NCBI RefSeq assembly: GCF_905475345.1
Contig: NC_066587.1
Location: forward strand, 928,070 to 992,069
From: Vespula vulgaris
Lineage: Eukaryota > Arthropoda > Insecta > Hymenoptera > Vespidae
Length of the DNA: 64,000 nt
Direction: 5' to 3'
Shown here: in pieces, positions 25,428-37,700 of the stretch
Layout: the number at the start of each line of letters is the position of its first letter
Numbering within the stretch: the first letter of the stretch is position 1
The notes under the pieces: model-generated
Database searches by the model: none
What the model was told of the DNA's origin: nothing
What the model saw: the letters and a program-made list of their open reading frames with translations, nothing else
Translations under genes and position numbers: made by a program

Positions 25428-28400
25428 TCATTTTCCAAGGCGCTTGATGCGAGATCGTGTACTCAGTGATCTGGCACTAGGATTACATAGAGATTTAACC
25501 CACTTAGCTATACCAGAACCATTACTCGATCCTGTACTTGTACTGTTCATTGTAGAACATGCCCCTACGTTTGTACCACTAGTACCTGTTTGTTTAAATT
25601 TATTAGATGACATAGAGGAAGACCTCACCCTCTTAGATTGTAATACTCCATTGTTATTGGATTGCTTTAATTTAGCAGGTAAGGATAATCGATTCTGTTT
25701 TACTACTCCATAATGATGAACTAATTGTGCCGAAATAGTATGACCAGTAATATCGACGTTACGTGAACGCAATGTTTTAACTGGAGTTGCAGCCATCGTG
25801 TCCGATCTGTTAAAACGGAACAATAGTTTTGTACAATAATTATCGTAGAGATATTAGAAGAACGTAGAGGTGATAAATAAAGACAAACCTAAGCCAACGT
25901 TGTGGCATTCCAGAATCCAGTGGTCCGATAATACCCGCAGTACGATTTAACCTTCGATCGTTACAACCGTTCGATCGATTATTCCTTCCTTGATCCCAGT
26001 CTCTTAATCCAAATATACCTCTTAATTGTTGTAAACGAGCAGGACCATTGATAGACGATCGTCTAATACTTTTTGTAGGCGTTGCTTTTTTTCCCAAGCT
26101 TCTTCTTTGGAAAGTATTTGGCGAAGAAAGTCTTTCCTGTACCGAGACGGTACTAGAACCACCTGCTGATCTAGCATTTATGGAAGAATCATTGTTAGGC
26201 CAACTCAAACGACTATTTGGATCCTCTATCGTTTGATTAGCTGGATTGTTTTCATCGATGGGAAGAGTTGGACGATCCTCCGAACGTGTTCTTCTTTTCA
26301 AACACGGTTCTTGCGTCGTACATGCTTCCTCCAACCCTACCGTTGTTATCGATTGCGACGATATCGTACTATGCCTACGTTTTGTATTAATTGCACCGCT
26401 ACTATTTGTTCTAGCACACACAGAACTCTTTCCCGTATCGTCTCCATTTTCCAACGTCCTCGTACTTTTCGACTTAAATCTCGAATTCACTGTCATGTAT
26501 GATTTAGATTCTAATGGAAGGCTATCAGAAAAACTATTTTGCGATTGTAAACTCAAACTATGTCTCCTTTTCGTTGGTCTAATGTCTTCCCTCGAATTAG
26601 ATGATATCAATGAATGTTGCTTGTGTCGTGGACCATGTAAAACATTTATCAATTCAACGTCCTTCAACGTACTTTTTCTAGATATTATGGCGGTAGGACG
26701 TCCAAATTTACTAACGAACGGTGTCACTTCGTACGGCTCGTTAAATGCATTCTGTCGAATTATGTCGGGAACGTTTTCTTCGCTCTTCGTTTCAACATGA
26801 TTCGATTGAAAAGTCGTCTGGTCCTCGACAACGTTTAAACTAATATTCCCATCTTCTTCTTCCTTAATCTTTTCAGTTTTTATTTTTACACTATCGAATT
26901 TGTTCGAGCTTTCAGTCTTATTAAAAGTTTTTGATTCCTTCGATTTCAAATATTCTATTTCCTCGGATATATCGCTAGATGAGATTTCTGCTACTTGTAT
27001 GCCTTCTACGTTAGATATTATAGTATCCTCGATTTCTTTCTTCAATAAAATTTTATCGACATCACAGGTATCTACGTTTAAAATTAATTTCTCAACGTAT
27101 GAATTATTCTCCATTTGCATAGAAGCATCCAAATGATCTCTAACTTCGTCAGAGGAATCTGGTTGCTTCGTGTCAATTATATTCGAATCACTAGGTGTTA
27201 CGTGTCTTAAAATAGACGAAGTAGCAACATTTGGCATAGGTTTTTCAATATTTTCATTAAAAATAGTCGGGTCAAGAGGTTGGACTCCGTGATGTACTAT
27301 ACTTTTCGGCGAGAGCACGCGTTCTTTCTTTTGGTTCAACAATACCTTTAAAAAGAATAAATCGATTAAATGAATTGAAACGATTTGTACGAAATCATCA
27401 AAAAGGAAAGAAAAGAAAAAAGAGGAATAACTCCCTACCTCGCTACGAGAAGGTCCTGGAGGATCTAACATAACGGTGACAACGCTTGTATTATCAGCCC
27501 GTAATCTGGTAGATGACCATCTTTCTAATGCTCTATCTACTAAACTTTTAGAAGGATTTATCCACATTTGCACATCAGCCTGCTATCGAGAAATATATAT
27601 ACATATATATATATTTATTTAAGGTATGTAGATGGAAATGCATTTTTGAGATTTCCATCTAATTTCAAACATACCCCATTGCCAGTTTGTTGAGAAGCTA
27701 TAATGTGTTTCTCATTGTGCATTTCTGCAGCTTGAACAATAGCTACGGCTGCTTGGGGAGTCAACATATTCCACAAACCATCTGTTCCAAAAATAAGACA
27801 TCGATACGACTTGACATCGACCGCTACTACCTTAACATCTGGTTCTGGAGACACTATAAATGTATCTAGTTCTGAATTGTAACTCCAAAGATCACCTATG
27901 AAGCATAGAATACATTTTTTTTCTTTACCAGGTTATCATAATCTTCTATAAATAACAACTCCGATCTTCTTTTCATGTCTGCATTACGATAAACGATTGG
28001 AATGTACCTAAGGATCTAGCAACAGCTAGAAAAGGAATTTCATCTATATGAGTCGATCTTCGAACAGGACCTTTATGTCCTATTCTAGGCCTATTCCAAA
28101 CGACTCTTGGAACGCCCGATTTACTAACAACTTTTCCACCAGATTCCTGTATGCGTATCATTTCTGGACCACTTTCAGGTTTATGATCTTTCGTCAATGC
28201 TTTTGCACGCCATTGCGGATCTCCGTCAGGTTGATGTCCCAATATTATTCCAGAATCACCCACGTGTCCGATATAAATTTTTCCTTTTCTTATAAAAGCT
28301 ATGCTCGCTGTAGTGCCAGCGGTAGATGGTAATCCAGATGCAGTTCTTGGCCATTTGTCTGTTTACAAAGTATGATTTCGCTAGAGTATACGTTGAAAAT

Positions 28401-29223
28401 AAAATAAAATATATATATATACACGTATATAATACATACGTACATACATACATACATACATATATCTTATACTTAACAAAATAATTATTTTAATACGATC
28501 GATACGTAACTTCGTTCCGTCAACAATATTCACACGCGTATCATTTCACGATACGTTTGGAGATTCGATTAGAATTCGACAGTTTTAGGTTAACAACGAG
28601 TTACATAACCTATGTAAGTTCTAACGTAATCAGTATTGAGAAGAAAATAGTGGGGGAAATACGCGGGCCAACGGGCAGATTATTAAAAAAATGGAGGGAA
28701 AAAAGGATGGAAAAAGAAACAAGTAATAAGCTTAACCTCTCGCGTTTTGACTTTTATCACGTCGAATAATCGTCGTTTCACGGTTAAAGAGTAGAAGAAA
28801 GAAAAAGATATACAGACGGAGACGGTAACAGAGACAGAAACAAAGACGGAAAGAGAAACAGATAGAGAAGGAAGGAAGGGAAAAAAAAAGGAATATAAAT
28901 ACTGTTGACTATCCATTACCAAGCTCCCGCCACATCGCATAATGCGTATTCACGTATCCGTCCCTGATGGCTCGGAGTACATCCTCGTCTCGTTCACTCC
29001 AAAAATTCTTTTGCTTCACGATAATGTCCATGAGATGTTCTTTTGCAAATGCAGCAGCCTCGCCGCCCCCATGGCCGTCGAAAATACCAAAGAAGGCGTA
29101 TTCCAAATCCTTGTCGTCCGGTGTCTGTTGATAGGCCACGCTGAACATGTCCTCCATGTACTTACGACCGCCTTGATTACAGTGGCCGGTCACTCTTAAA
29201 TTAACCCCGATACTTAACGGCAT
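25428..29223 (-). CDS. PPM1D: PP2C-family Ser/Thr phosphatase, PPM1D (Wip1) type, complete, 6 exons
   Basis: Exons (minus) are 29223-28920, 28358-28008, 27895-27675, 27579-27439, 27345-25889 and 25806-25428. All phases close, giving 950 aa. The PP2C domain occupies residues about 8-339. Metal and active-site landmarks are R20-x-x-M-E24-D25, D49-G-H-G-G53, G135-D136-S-G138, T256-D257-G-L-W-N261 and D321-N-T-S. The loop VVWNRPRIGHKGPVRRST followed by IDEIPFLAVARSLGDLWSY is diagnostic of PPM1D rather than other PP2Cs. In vertebrates PPM1D is a nuclear phosphatase that switches off the DNA-damage and stress response (p38, ATM targets, p53 pathway); the role in this species is inferred. The tail (residues 340-950) is Ser/Thr/Asn/Arg-rich and probably disordered, with candidate nuclear localisation patches such as KRRTRSED. 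At 950 aa it is much longer than human PPM1D (605 aa). The 93-nt intron 4 is free of stops and in frame. Confidence 0.95.
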
Positions 29224-29324
29224 GATGGTTAGCCAAATTAACGAGAGAATATTTTCTCGCGCTGACTGAAACTCTAGCGCGCTCTCTTTCTCTCTCTTTC
29301 TCTTTCTCTCTCTCTCTCTCTCAC

Positions 29325-29366
<42 letters not shown>

Positions 29367-31497
29367 CTCTCTCTCTCTTTATTTCTTTCTTTCTTTCGAC
29401 ACGTATACGGGAACGGAAGGCTTACATTTACTAGCAGCACTGGGCTGGTCGCGCGTAGTTCAACAGACGCACGCACACTCGCGCAATCATGGCCCCGCGA
29501 AGAATAGCGGTGGCAACCTCGGCGAAGTACGAATGGTGGGGATAGAGCCGCGCTCGTACAGACGCGTCTCGTCGTGGAAGGGGATTCCCCCCTCTCTCAC
29601 TCTCTCTCTCACTCGCTCGCTCGTTCGCTCGCTCGCTCGCTCTTTCCCCCACTCCTGCGCACGGTCTTTATCTTTCTCTCTCAACCGCGCGTGCACTCTT
29701 CTTCTCTCTCTCTCTCTCACACACTCTTTCTCTCTCGGTCTCTTTCCTTCCTTCTACGCCGATTTCACTGAGAAACACGAGCGCATATATCCACTCGGAA
29801 TCGCGCCGCTACTGCTCTCCTATATCTTACCAACTTTCTATACGTTCGAATATTTTCAAAAATATCTCTTAAACCGCGTATTTTCTTTTCTTCTCTTTCT
29901 CTCTCTTTTTTTTCTTGTCTCTTCTTTTCTTCCTTCTAAACTTTGTTTGTTTGTTTGTTTCTTTCTTTTTTTCTTTCTTTCTTTCTTTCGGTTCAATGTA
30001 ATATTATCCTTTTGTAAAACACCGTTAAAGCAATCGATCGAATATTTCTACTATCGATAAGTAATGATTCACATATATATATATATATATAAACGCGTTT
30101 TACATCGTACATACAAATCAAACGTGCTTTCTAAGAAATCGAAATACGTTTAAAGGCGACACGAGGACAAACGATAAGAAACAGTCTCGATTCGAAGAGT
30201 TTCGACTATATCGAAGAGTTACAATTCTATTATCGAACTTTGAACATTTCTCTGCTTTTACATCCGAATTCTGACGTAGCAAAATAAACGAAATGTTTAT
30301 TCGATCGAACAAGATCGCTTATATACGACGTTGTTGCAAAAAAAAAAAAGAAAACAATACAAATAAAAGAAATAAAAACAAAAAATAATATTTATATCCG
30401 CGATTTCGTCAGTCGATATATTTGACGTATGAATAGTAACGCGAATTCGAACGTACGAAAAAGAAAACATTAAATTATAGAAATTACTAAACGGGAATTA
30501 ATCGCGTTTCAGCGATTAATCGATTAATATCATGATCGTCCATTCGGGATTTAACCGAATCGTTACAAATAAATATTCAAAAGCACGACGTCGCGTTCAC
30601 ATGCGAACGTAATCTTACGACGACGCTCGACGAATATAAACCTTGTACGGTAAATGCGATGATAGTGTTTCAACGCGATTGCGGTGGACCTTCGTTCGAG
30701 CGCGCTCTGGGTTTAAAAAGGGAACTAGATTCAACTCCTCCAACAAACTCCTACGAAAATTTCTGTTTAACTCTTCGCCGTTCGACAGAGGAGCTTCCCC
30801 TCTTAGTGACGTCGTAGACGGACGCGATTAATGTATACACGTACGTACGTACGTACGTACACACACACATCTATATATATATATTACGTATACACGTATG
30901 ACATACGTATCGTATACGGAGAACCGACTTTGTTCCCTACAATCAGCGAGCACACATACGTAAACACATACATATAATCCTCCCTGCATGGCTGCTCGCT
31001 CGAACTATACCCCCACCATCGTGGAAAACTTTTATCTTTCCCCTCACCCTTCCCTCATACCGTACGATCCACCCCCCACCACTCCGTATTCCCCTCATAC
31101 ATGTCTCTCATCCCCTCCACACCGCGCCTTAATACACACGCTGCTGGGGCTCATCACCGTGCTATTCGTGCCGCGCATGTCGTCTCACGCAGTTACAACG
31201 TTGCCAGATCCTTTTCTTACGAAAAGCAAACTACACTTCTTGTCCAGCTATGGGACGAAACAACGGTGATTCGGCTGTTGTTAGGAAAATTGTCCAGAGC
31301 CAGACTTTATCGTCATATAACGTTGTAGACTTGTAACTTTTCTATCTCTATTTTACGTCTCGATATTACATTCATTTATGATATTATTCGTTACGGTTAT
31401 ACCTCGTTTTGATATTATACTTTCTTTTTTCATTAAAATATTTATTTCTTTGTTTTTTTTCTTTTTTTTTTACTTTTTTTTTAACTCATTCTGCTGC

Positions 31498-31528
<31 letters not shown>

Positions 31529-33317
31529 ATCATATATGTATATATATATAGATATATATGTACGTATAAAGTTGAAATACTACTAAACGCTTGTTTTATA
31601 CGAATAATACGATGTACGTCATTCGAAACAAGAATATTCAAAGAAATTGTATTAACCATCGAAGGACAAAAGTTATCGATAGGAAACGTAAAAGAAATGG
31701 TAAAATAAATAAATAAATATATTATATACATTAGTTTTCTCTTTTCTATAAGTTTTAGTATTGAAATTATATCGGAAAAATGTATTAAACAAATAAGTAA
31801 ATAAATAAATATATACAAAAAGTACGTTCTCCTGTGTCACGATGTCCCGCTAAGCTATCTTCTCTTTCCAAGAGCTAAATAACGCGGGGCACACACGTTT
31901 GAACTTGTTCAATTTGATTATCGGCAACGTCGCAAAACGTTCAAAATAGCGTTGCCAGCTGGCGACTTTCGCTTCGCACACAAGTGGGATAAGAGACTCG
32001 TATGTTAGTTTCATCTTTCGAGTGTCGCGTATAACAGAAATGATATATATATATTTTTTTTTCTTTTGTTTCAAATAATTGTATGAAACATAAACATTAA
32101 AATCTCTATTTCTTTTCTCATTTCCTTTTATTCGGAATAAAATTCCGCAGTCGATATGTGTCATCGATTGCGTCATATGTTCCCATCTTCATATTCATAC
32201 ACATGTATACATCTATACACGCACACATATATATATATATATACACATACGTATCGTGGATAACGAGTAAGAAGGAAGTTAGTCGTATGTTATTTGTTCA
32301 TGTACGTGTGTGTGCATATATATATATATATATATATAATGTTACGATGTGTATGATACGACGCACTTACTCTGAAAAAGATAGATGAAGAGAGAAAGGT
32401 AGAACACACACACACCCAAAGACACACGAATACGCAATACAGTATCACTACAGAACAGTTAGACGATACTACGCGAGTCAAATAACATTTATTTTACGAT
32501 CGAATATCTTCTCCAAGTTTCGAAATATTTTTCAATAATTATTAAACGTTTCTGGAATAACAATAAAAATTTAATATAACAGAATACGTATTGATTTGTT
32601 TATATAGAATATTATTCTATTGTCAAGAGTAATTCGATTAAACGTATATACGACGTATCTTTGGAATAAAATATTTTCATTACAATCAATGAATTTTTTT
32701 AAAAAAGATATATAAATATAATCGTTATATAATAAATGCAATATAAATATATATTATAAACAAGTTTATATGTAGAAAAAATGTATCATCTCTTCTTGAT
32801 ATGTTTACGTACTGCCATGCCATTATTCAGTAAGATAAAACCACGATACCAATGTCATCTATTGATGATAATAAATACAACAAAATTATGAGAGTTAAGA
32901 AGAAAAAGAAAAAATTGTTAAAAATTTATTTATTAAAATGAATTAGCTCTTACTGATTGCTATTATTTGTTATAAATGTCAGACATATTCGGAGAAATTT
33001 ACTTTTTACCATCAGAGAATATTACGAAACTTTTTTATCATTTGTACAAATTAGATATATAGATGTATCAAGAATATTGAACTAAATTTAACGCTTCGTC
33101 GCTAGATGACACTCGATGTCCTAAAAATCGATAAAATATACGAGAACTATACTTACTCGTTCTATCCGCTGCTATTAATTACAGGAAAATATTCAATTGT
33201 TTTGTTTCCTGTTTACAACTGTTTATATTTGTTCTACGTATTAATATAAATTTATTCAAGTATTATAGAATGTTATTGTGGAGACAAATGAAATGTGTGA
33301 ACTACGAAAAGAACAAC
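29224..33317. other. Non-coding region upstream of the phosphatase gene
   Basis: The first 200 bp hold the 5' leader and promoter side of the phosphatase gene, dominated by CT runs (29279-29398), then a CTCG tetramer block (29608-29640). Further on are an ACGT tetramer run (30840-30860), a GA run (31501-31527) and TA runs. The frames at 30988-31330 and 31850-32176 are open but have no recognisable domain and were not accepted as genes. Confidence 0.6.
29279..29398. repeat. (CT)n / CTTT pyrimidine tract just upstream of the phosphatase start codon
   Basis: A long polypyrimidine block on the plus strand, hence polypurine GA on the sense strand of the phosphatase gene. It begins about 55 bp upstream of its ATG. 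GA-rich promoter-proximal DNA in insects can bind GAGA-type factors; that role is inference. Confidence 0.9.
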
Positions 33318-33389
33318 AGCAGAGTGGCGCAGTGGAAGCGTGCTGGGCCCATAACCCAGAGGTCCGTGGATCGAAACCACGCTCTGCTA
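33318..33389 (+). tRNA. tRNA-iMet-CAT: tRNA-Met initiator (CAT anticodon)
   Basis: A 72-nt cloverleaf. The acceptor stem AGCAGAG pairs with CTCTGCT, leaving discriminator A at 33389. The anticodon arm is CTGGG-CCCATAA-CCCAG with CAT in the loop. The T arm is CGTGG-ATCGAAA-CCACG. The A1:U72 pair, the GGGCCCATAACCC anticodon stem and the ATCGAAA T-loop (instead of TTCGANN) are hallmarks of the eukaryotic initiator rather than the elongator. There is no intron. It is transcribed from internal A and B boxes (the B box reads GGATCGAAACC). Confidence 0.97.
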
Positions 33390-33392
33390 TAA

Positions 33393-33402
33393 ATTTTTTT
33401 TT
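33393..33402 (+). terminator. RNA polymerase III terminator of tRNA-iMet
   Basis: A run of T residues begins a few bases after the tRNA end, the standard Pol III stop signal. Confidence 0.85.
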
Positions 33403-33519
33403 CCTTTTCTTAGACGAAAAATTATGCAAAAATGATAAAAAGGAAATTTTTTAATCCTGCCATTTTAATTAGAACGATAGAAATAAGATAAGATAGAAGG
33501 TGAGTTTAAAAAGAGGAAA

Positions 33520-33526
33520 AAAATTT
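33520..33526 (-). terminator. RNA polymerase III terminator of tRNA-Lys
   Basis: Seven A residues on the plus strand, read as T7 on the minus strand a few bases after the tRNA-Lys 3' end. This is sufficient for Pol III termination. Confidence 0.8.
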
Positions 33527-33527
33527 T

Positions 33528-33600
33528 CGCCCAACGTGGGGCTCGAACCCACGACCCTGAGATTAAGAGTCTCATGCTCTACCGACTGAGCTAGCCGGGC
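33528..33600 (-). tRNA. tRNA-Lys-CTT: tRNA-Lys (CTT anticodon)
   Basis: A 73-nt cloverleaf on the minus strand. The acceptor stem GCCCGGC pairs with GTTGGGC (two G:U pairs), with discriminator G at 33528. The D arm is TAGCTCAGTCGGTAGAGCA. The anticodon loop reads CTCTTAA, giving CTT. The T arm contains GGGTTCGAGCCC. There is no intron. It sits 138 bp from the tRNA-iMet gene with the two 3' ends facing each other. Confidence 0.97.
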
Positions 33601-34790
33601 AACTTGACGTAGCTGTTTTTTATTTTTTACTAGTACACTTCTAGTTAAAGAATTAAAAAAATAAATACGTTCTAATTCCAGTCTTAATTCGTTTTTTTAC
33701 TTTTATAATTTAATACGAATTATTTGTATTATTCTATATAAGTTTTATCGTAATACTTTAAAAAAGGTTTATGCGAAAGATTTATAAGAGAATTATTGAC
33801 GTTAAATTATTTATTTAGATAGAAAATAAATTGCGTATGAGTATTTAGCGGTGTGATTAACTAGCCTACCATTTTTAATATCTACTTTGTTTTTAGACTA
33901 ATATTAATCGTATAATACACAAAAACGTTATATCTTTATACATATGTATATGTAATTAAATTTAGAGTGTGGAAATTATTATTAATGGCGTAAAAAAATA
34001 GAGGTATATCGGATGCATGTATCGATGGAAAGAAAATAAAAGAAAAGACAAAAAAAAAAATAATTAACTACGATTTATATAAAATTAGATTAAACCTTCG
34101 GGCCTTGTATATAAGCCAATATAACAGGCAGTTTTTTCACAGCTTTTTTTCTATATATGTGCAGATCTCATTTTTGATTATAAATAATTTAAATAAATAT
34201 ATATATATATTTAAATTATATACATATATATCTATATTAAAGTAAAGAAAAAAAATTAATGAAAGATTAATAATAAGTAAATAAATATATTATATACTAC
34301 GCTTTCAATTGATTTCCTGCACGCAAAGTAAATAATATATATATGTATATATATACATATACATATACTAAAGGTGGTTTAAGTTTTTCGGTGGTCCCGT
34401 TAATTAATGAACAATTATCTAAAAATTCAAACGAACGAAATAAATTAAGCGATTAATTAAATAATCATTAACATCACAACGTTATTAAGCGTGTTATATA
34501 GTAACATTGTCGAGTGTCGGTAAGTATTCTACTTTCTAAATCATATACTCGGTATGAATACATCGTGGTTGTTTTCTTCTCTTTCCTGTTTTTTTGACTA
34601 ACAAATATTCGAGATTCAGTTTTGAGATCTGATTCTTCGCATAGTCATAAGAATTCTTTGAACATTTCGATATGGAAGCATTAAAATAATTTTAAGAAAC
34701 GTCCCTAACCTCTTGTAAGACGTTCATAACCTTACAAATCGGATGATCGATCGTGTTTTATTTTCGTAATGGCGATCGTTCGATATTCGT
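33601..34790. other. AT-rich spacer between tRNA-Lys and the LRR gene
   Basis: No open frame of interest. On the minus strand an AATAAA lies at 34757-34762, 29 nt beyond the LRR stop codon, and is the likely polyadenylation signal of that gene. The rest is TA-rich. Confidence 0.6.
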
Positions 34791-37700
34791 TTATAGATAA
34801 TAAATTTTCGTAAAAAATATGACAAACGTTGGCAGCATCAATGAGAATTTGATTTTGGAAGCAGACGAGCACGCCTGACACTCGTCGTTGTAATAAATGT
34901 CCGTTTTATTTTGCCAAAGTACATTCCTCATATATTTCTTTCCTTCGCATGATTCCTCGATCCTAACGAATTTAATTTTACGCATTTCCAAAAATTGCTC
35001 CAATTCCAATCTGCATTTCCACTTAAGCGGATTACCCGAAAATTCGATTATATAAACCTCCGGCATTTCGTTGAGATCACTCGTGAATATACATTTCAAA
35101 TCGTTACCTTCCAAATTGAGATATTGTAATTTTGAAAGATGACGAAAGGATTGCGGCGCGATATATCTTATAGAGTTACCACGTAAATCGAGTCTTTCGA
35201 GTTTGTTCAAATTCAACCAGGAACCATCGACCGTGGTTAAGGGATTGTCCTGTATAGCCAATACCTTAAGTTCGTTCCGGTCGTCGAATGATTTAGGCTC
35301 GATTATTCTTAAACCAGAATTTCTAATAAGTAATTCGCGTAAATTAACGAATCTTGATAATGTACCAGCTGGTAAACGTGGTAAACGTCCTTCGTGAAAC
35401 TCGATAGCTGTTACCTCGTTTGGAATCGTGTTAAAAAGTAATATATTTCCACCAGTACAAACGTATCTAAGTTCGTCATTATCCTTTCTATGATAAGTAC
35501 AAACACCTTCTATCGTACTAGGTATCTCTTCTTCCGTTGTAGTCGTTATAATCAATGTTGGCATTGTCGTTAAAGATGGCGTCGATGGCGAAACAGTTGA
35601 GGATGGTTCGCGTGTACCATAACACTCCGATCTATCGATCAATGTATTCTTATCGTACGGCAAATTTCGTCTCTCCAAAAATTCAGCCAATTTGATCCCA
35701 CAAAGACAACTCCAAGGATTACCAGTTACTTCGAACGATTTCAAATAAGTCAATCGATGTTCCATATGTTCGACGCCGATACAATTCATCGTATTATCGG
35801 AAATATCGAGACTAATGAGATGCGGGAAAAGATCAAAAACGTCGTTGTCGATCCTTAATATACGATTCCTTGAAAGATCTAAATATTTCAGGTTCGACGA
35901 GAGACCTACCAGATAATCGCTTGTAAATGATTTCAATGCGTTATTATGTAGTGATAGATGCTCGAGATTGTAGAGTCCAGCAAAAGCACCGGCCGCGATT
36001 TTGTCGATTCCGCAATCGCGAAATTCCAGTCTTCTTAAATAACCATTGAAACGTTGAAAAGATTCTGGTGGTATTACCGATATATCGGACAGAATAATTC
36101 GAATTGTTTGTGCTCTGATATCTATTGAGTTCACTGGATTGATCGAGGTCAGACCAGTGCAAATATATTCTTGTTGAGAATTATTATCCAAAGTACAAGT
36201 TCCTTTGTGTATCGTTGGTTGTAATGTGGTAATGATGTTGCTGGGATGTACAAGTTCGGTTGTTGGCTGTTGTGTTATTTTTTCTTGGGTCGTAGCCATC
36301 GTTGTTGTAACTGGTATTAACACGCTAACATTCGTGTTCTCGTTCAAACTATCTTCGAACGATGCCCAATGTACGTTTCCAGTTACTGAACTCGTTATTA
36401 CGTTCGTCTAAATCATTAATAGAAAAATTAAATTATAATTTCTTTTAGAATATATCATACGTATACGATCAACGGATTATAACAGTTACTTCATTTCTAA
36501 ATTTACCTGATTTCTATGTCGTTCTTCTATAATAGATGATATTTGATTTTCGTCCTCGTAACATCTACCAACGCTTATCTCAAATCCAACCTTCATTTTC
36601 AAGAGAATTTTTTCCAAGTTCTTACGACAATTACAATTCCATGGATTACCAATAGCATTCAATCTCTCTAATTTCATTAATCTTTCGATCTCTTCGATCG
36701 GTAAACAACGTAAACGATTATCACGTATATCAAGATATTTAAGATTATTTCTCAAATACCAAAAGGTATATTCATGGATATGTTCTATGTCATTCTTTGC
36801 GATGATCAATCTATGCAAATTAACGAGATCTCGGAACCAATTAGTTTCTATTCGTGGTAAATTGTTATCAACGAACGACAAACGTTCCAATTTGTATAAT
36901 CCAGCAAATGCGTTTGGTTCGATTTTGTTGATAATGCAATTACGAAATTCCAAACTTCTTAAGGTATTTCCAAAACGGAAAAACGCGTAAGACGGAATTA
37001 TATCCAATTTTAGCCCGGACAATTCGATCCAACTTGTTTTATCTGGAAGACGATCTAACGAACGAAGTGTCGAGGTTTGAAACTGATCTCCCTGTAATAA
37101 TAATGATAAATACAATTGTACAAATACACGCAGACATTTTTTTTTGCATTTAAATATCAAAACGGTATATATATTTTTTAATTTTGTTTAAATTGTGCGT
37201 GTGTGCGCGCACATATATAGAGATTAAAAAAAAATTTGTGTTCGATTAAAAAATATAATTTTCTCTATGCAAATAATTTGTTAATAATTTTTACGTGTAC
37301 TCACTTCTTCCAAGATTTTTATATTTGAATTGATCGGATGTCTCGAAGTAACAAAAATATTAATCTTTTCCATACATTGTCGCGAACTTTTATGTACAGG
37401 CATAATTTTTTCTTCAATTCCAACATTTTCGAAAATACGACGTTCGTGAAAGAATCTTTCTAATCTTCGTCTGCATTCGCATAACCAAGGATTTCCATCT
37501 ATACGTATGTTCCTCAATGATCTGAGGGATGTTAACTCATCAATAGGAATACAATCGAGTTCGTTGTCGTACAAACTTAACATTTCCAATCTTGATAGCA
37601 TTCGAAAGACGTCTGCTTCTATGTACACTATTCCACATCTGTAATTATTACAAAAAATATTAGGTCAATAATAAAACCAATAATAATAAAATCAATAATA

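Noticed and set aside
26233..26800. Plus-strand frames of 89 and 184 aa opposite the phosphatase tail exon
   Set aside because: Shadow frames antisense to a well-supported coding exon.
30988..31328. Two overlapping Pro/Ser-rich frames
   Set aside because: Compositionally biased, no domain, no flanking exons; likely chance in a locally GC-richer spacer.
31850..32176. 108-aa minus-strand frame ending in SSWKEKIA
   Set aside because: Looked protein-like at first, but crosses TA and poly-A tracts and lacks any recognisable motif or splice context.
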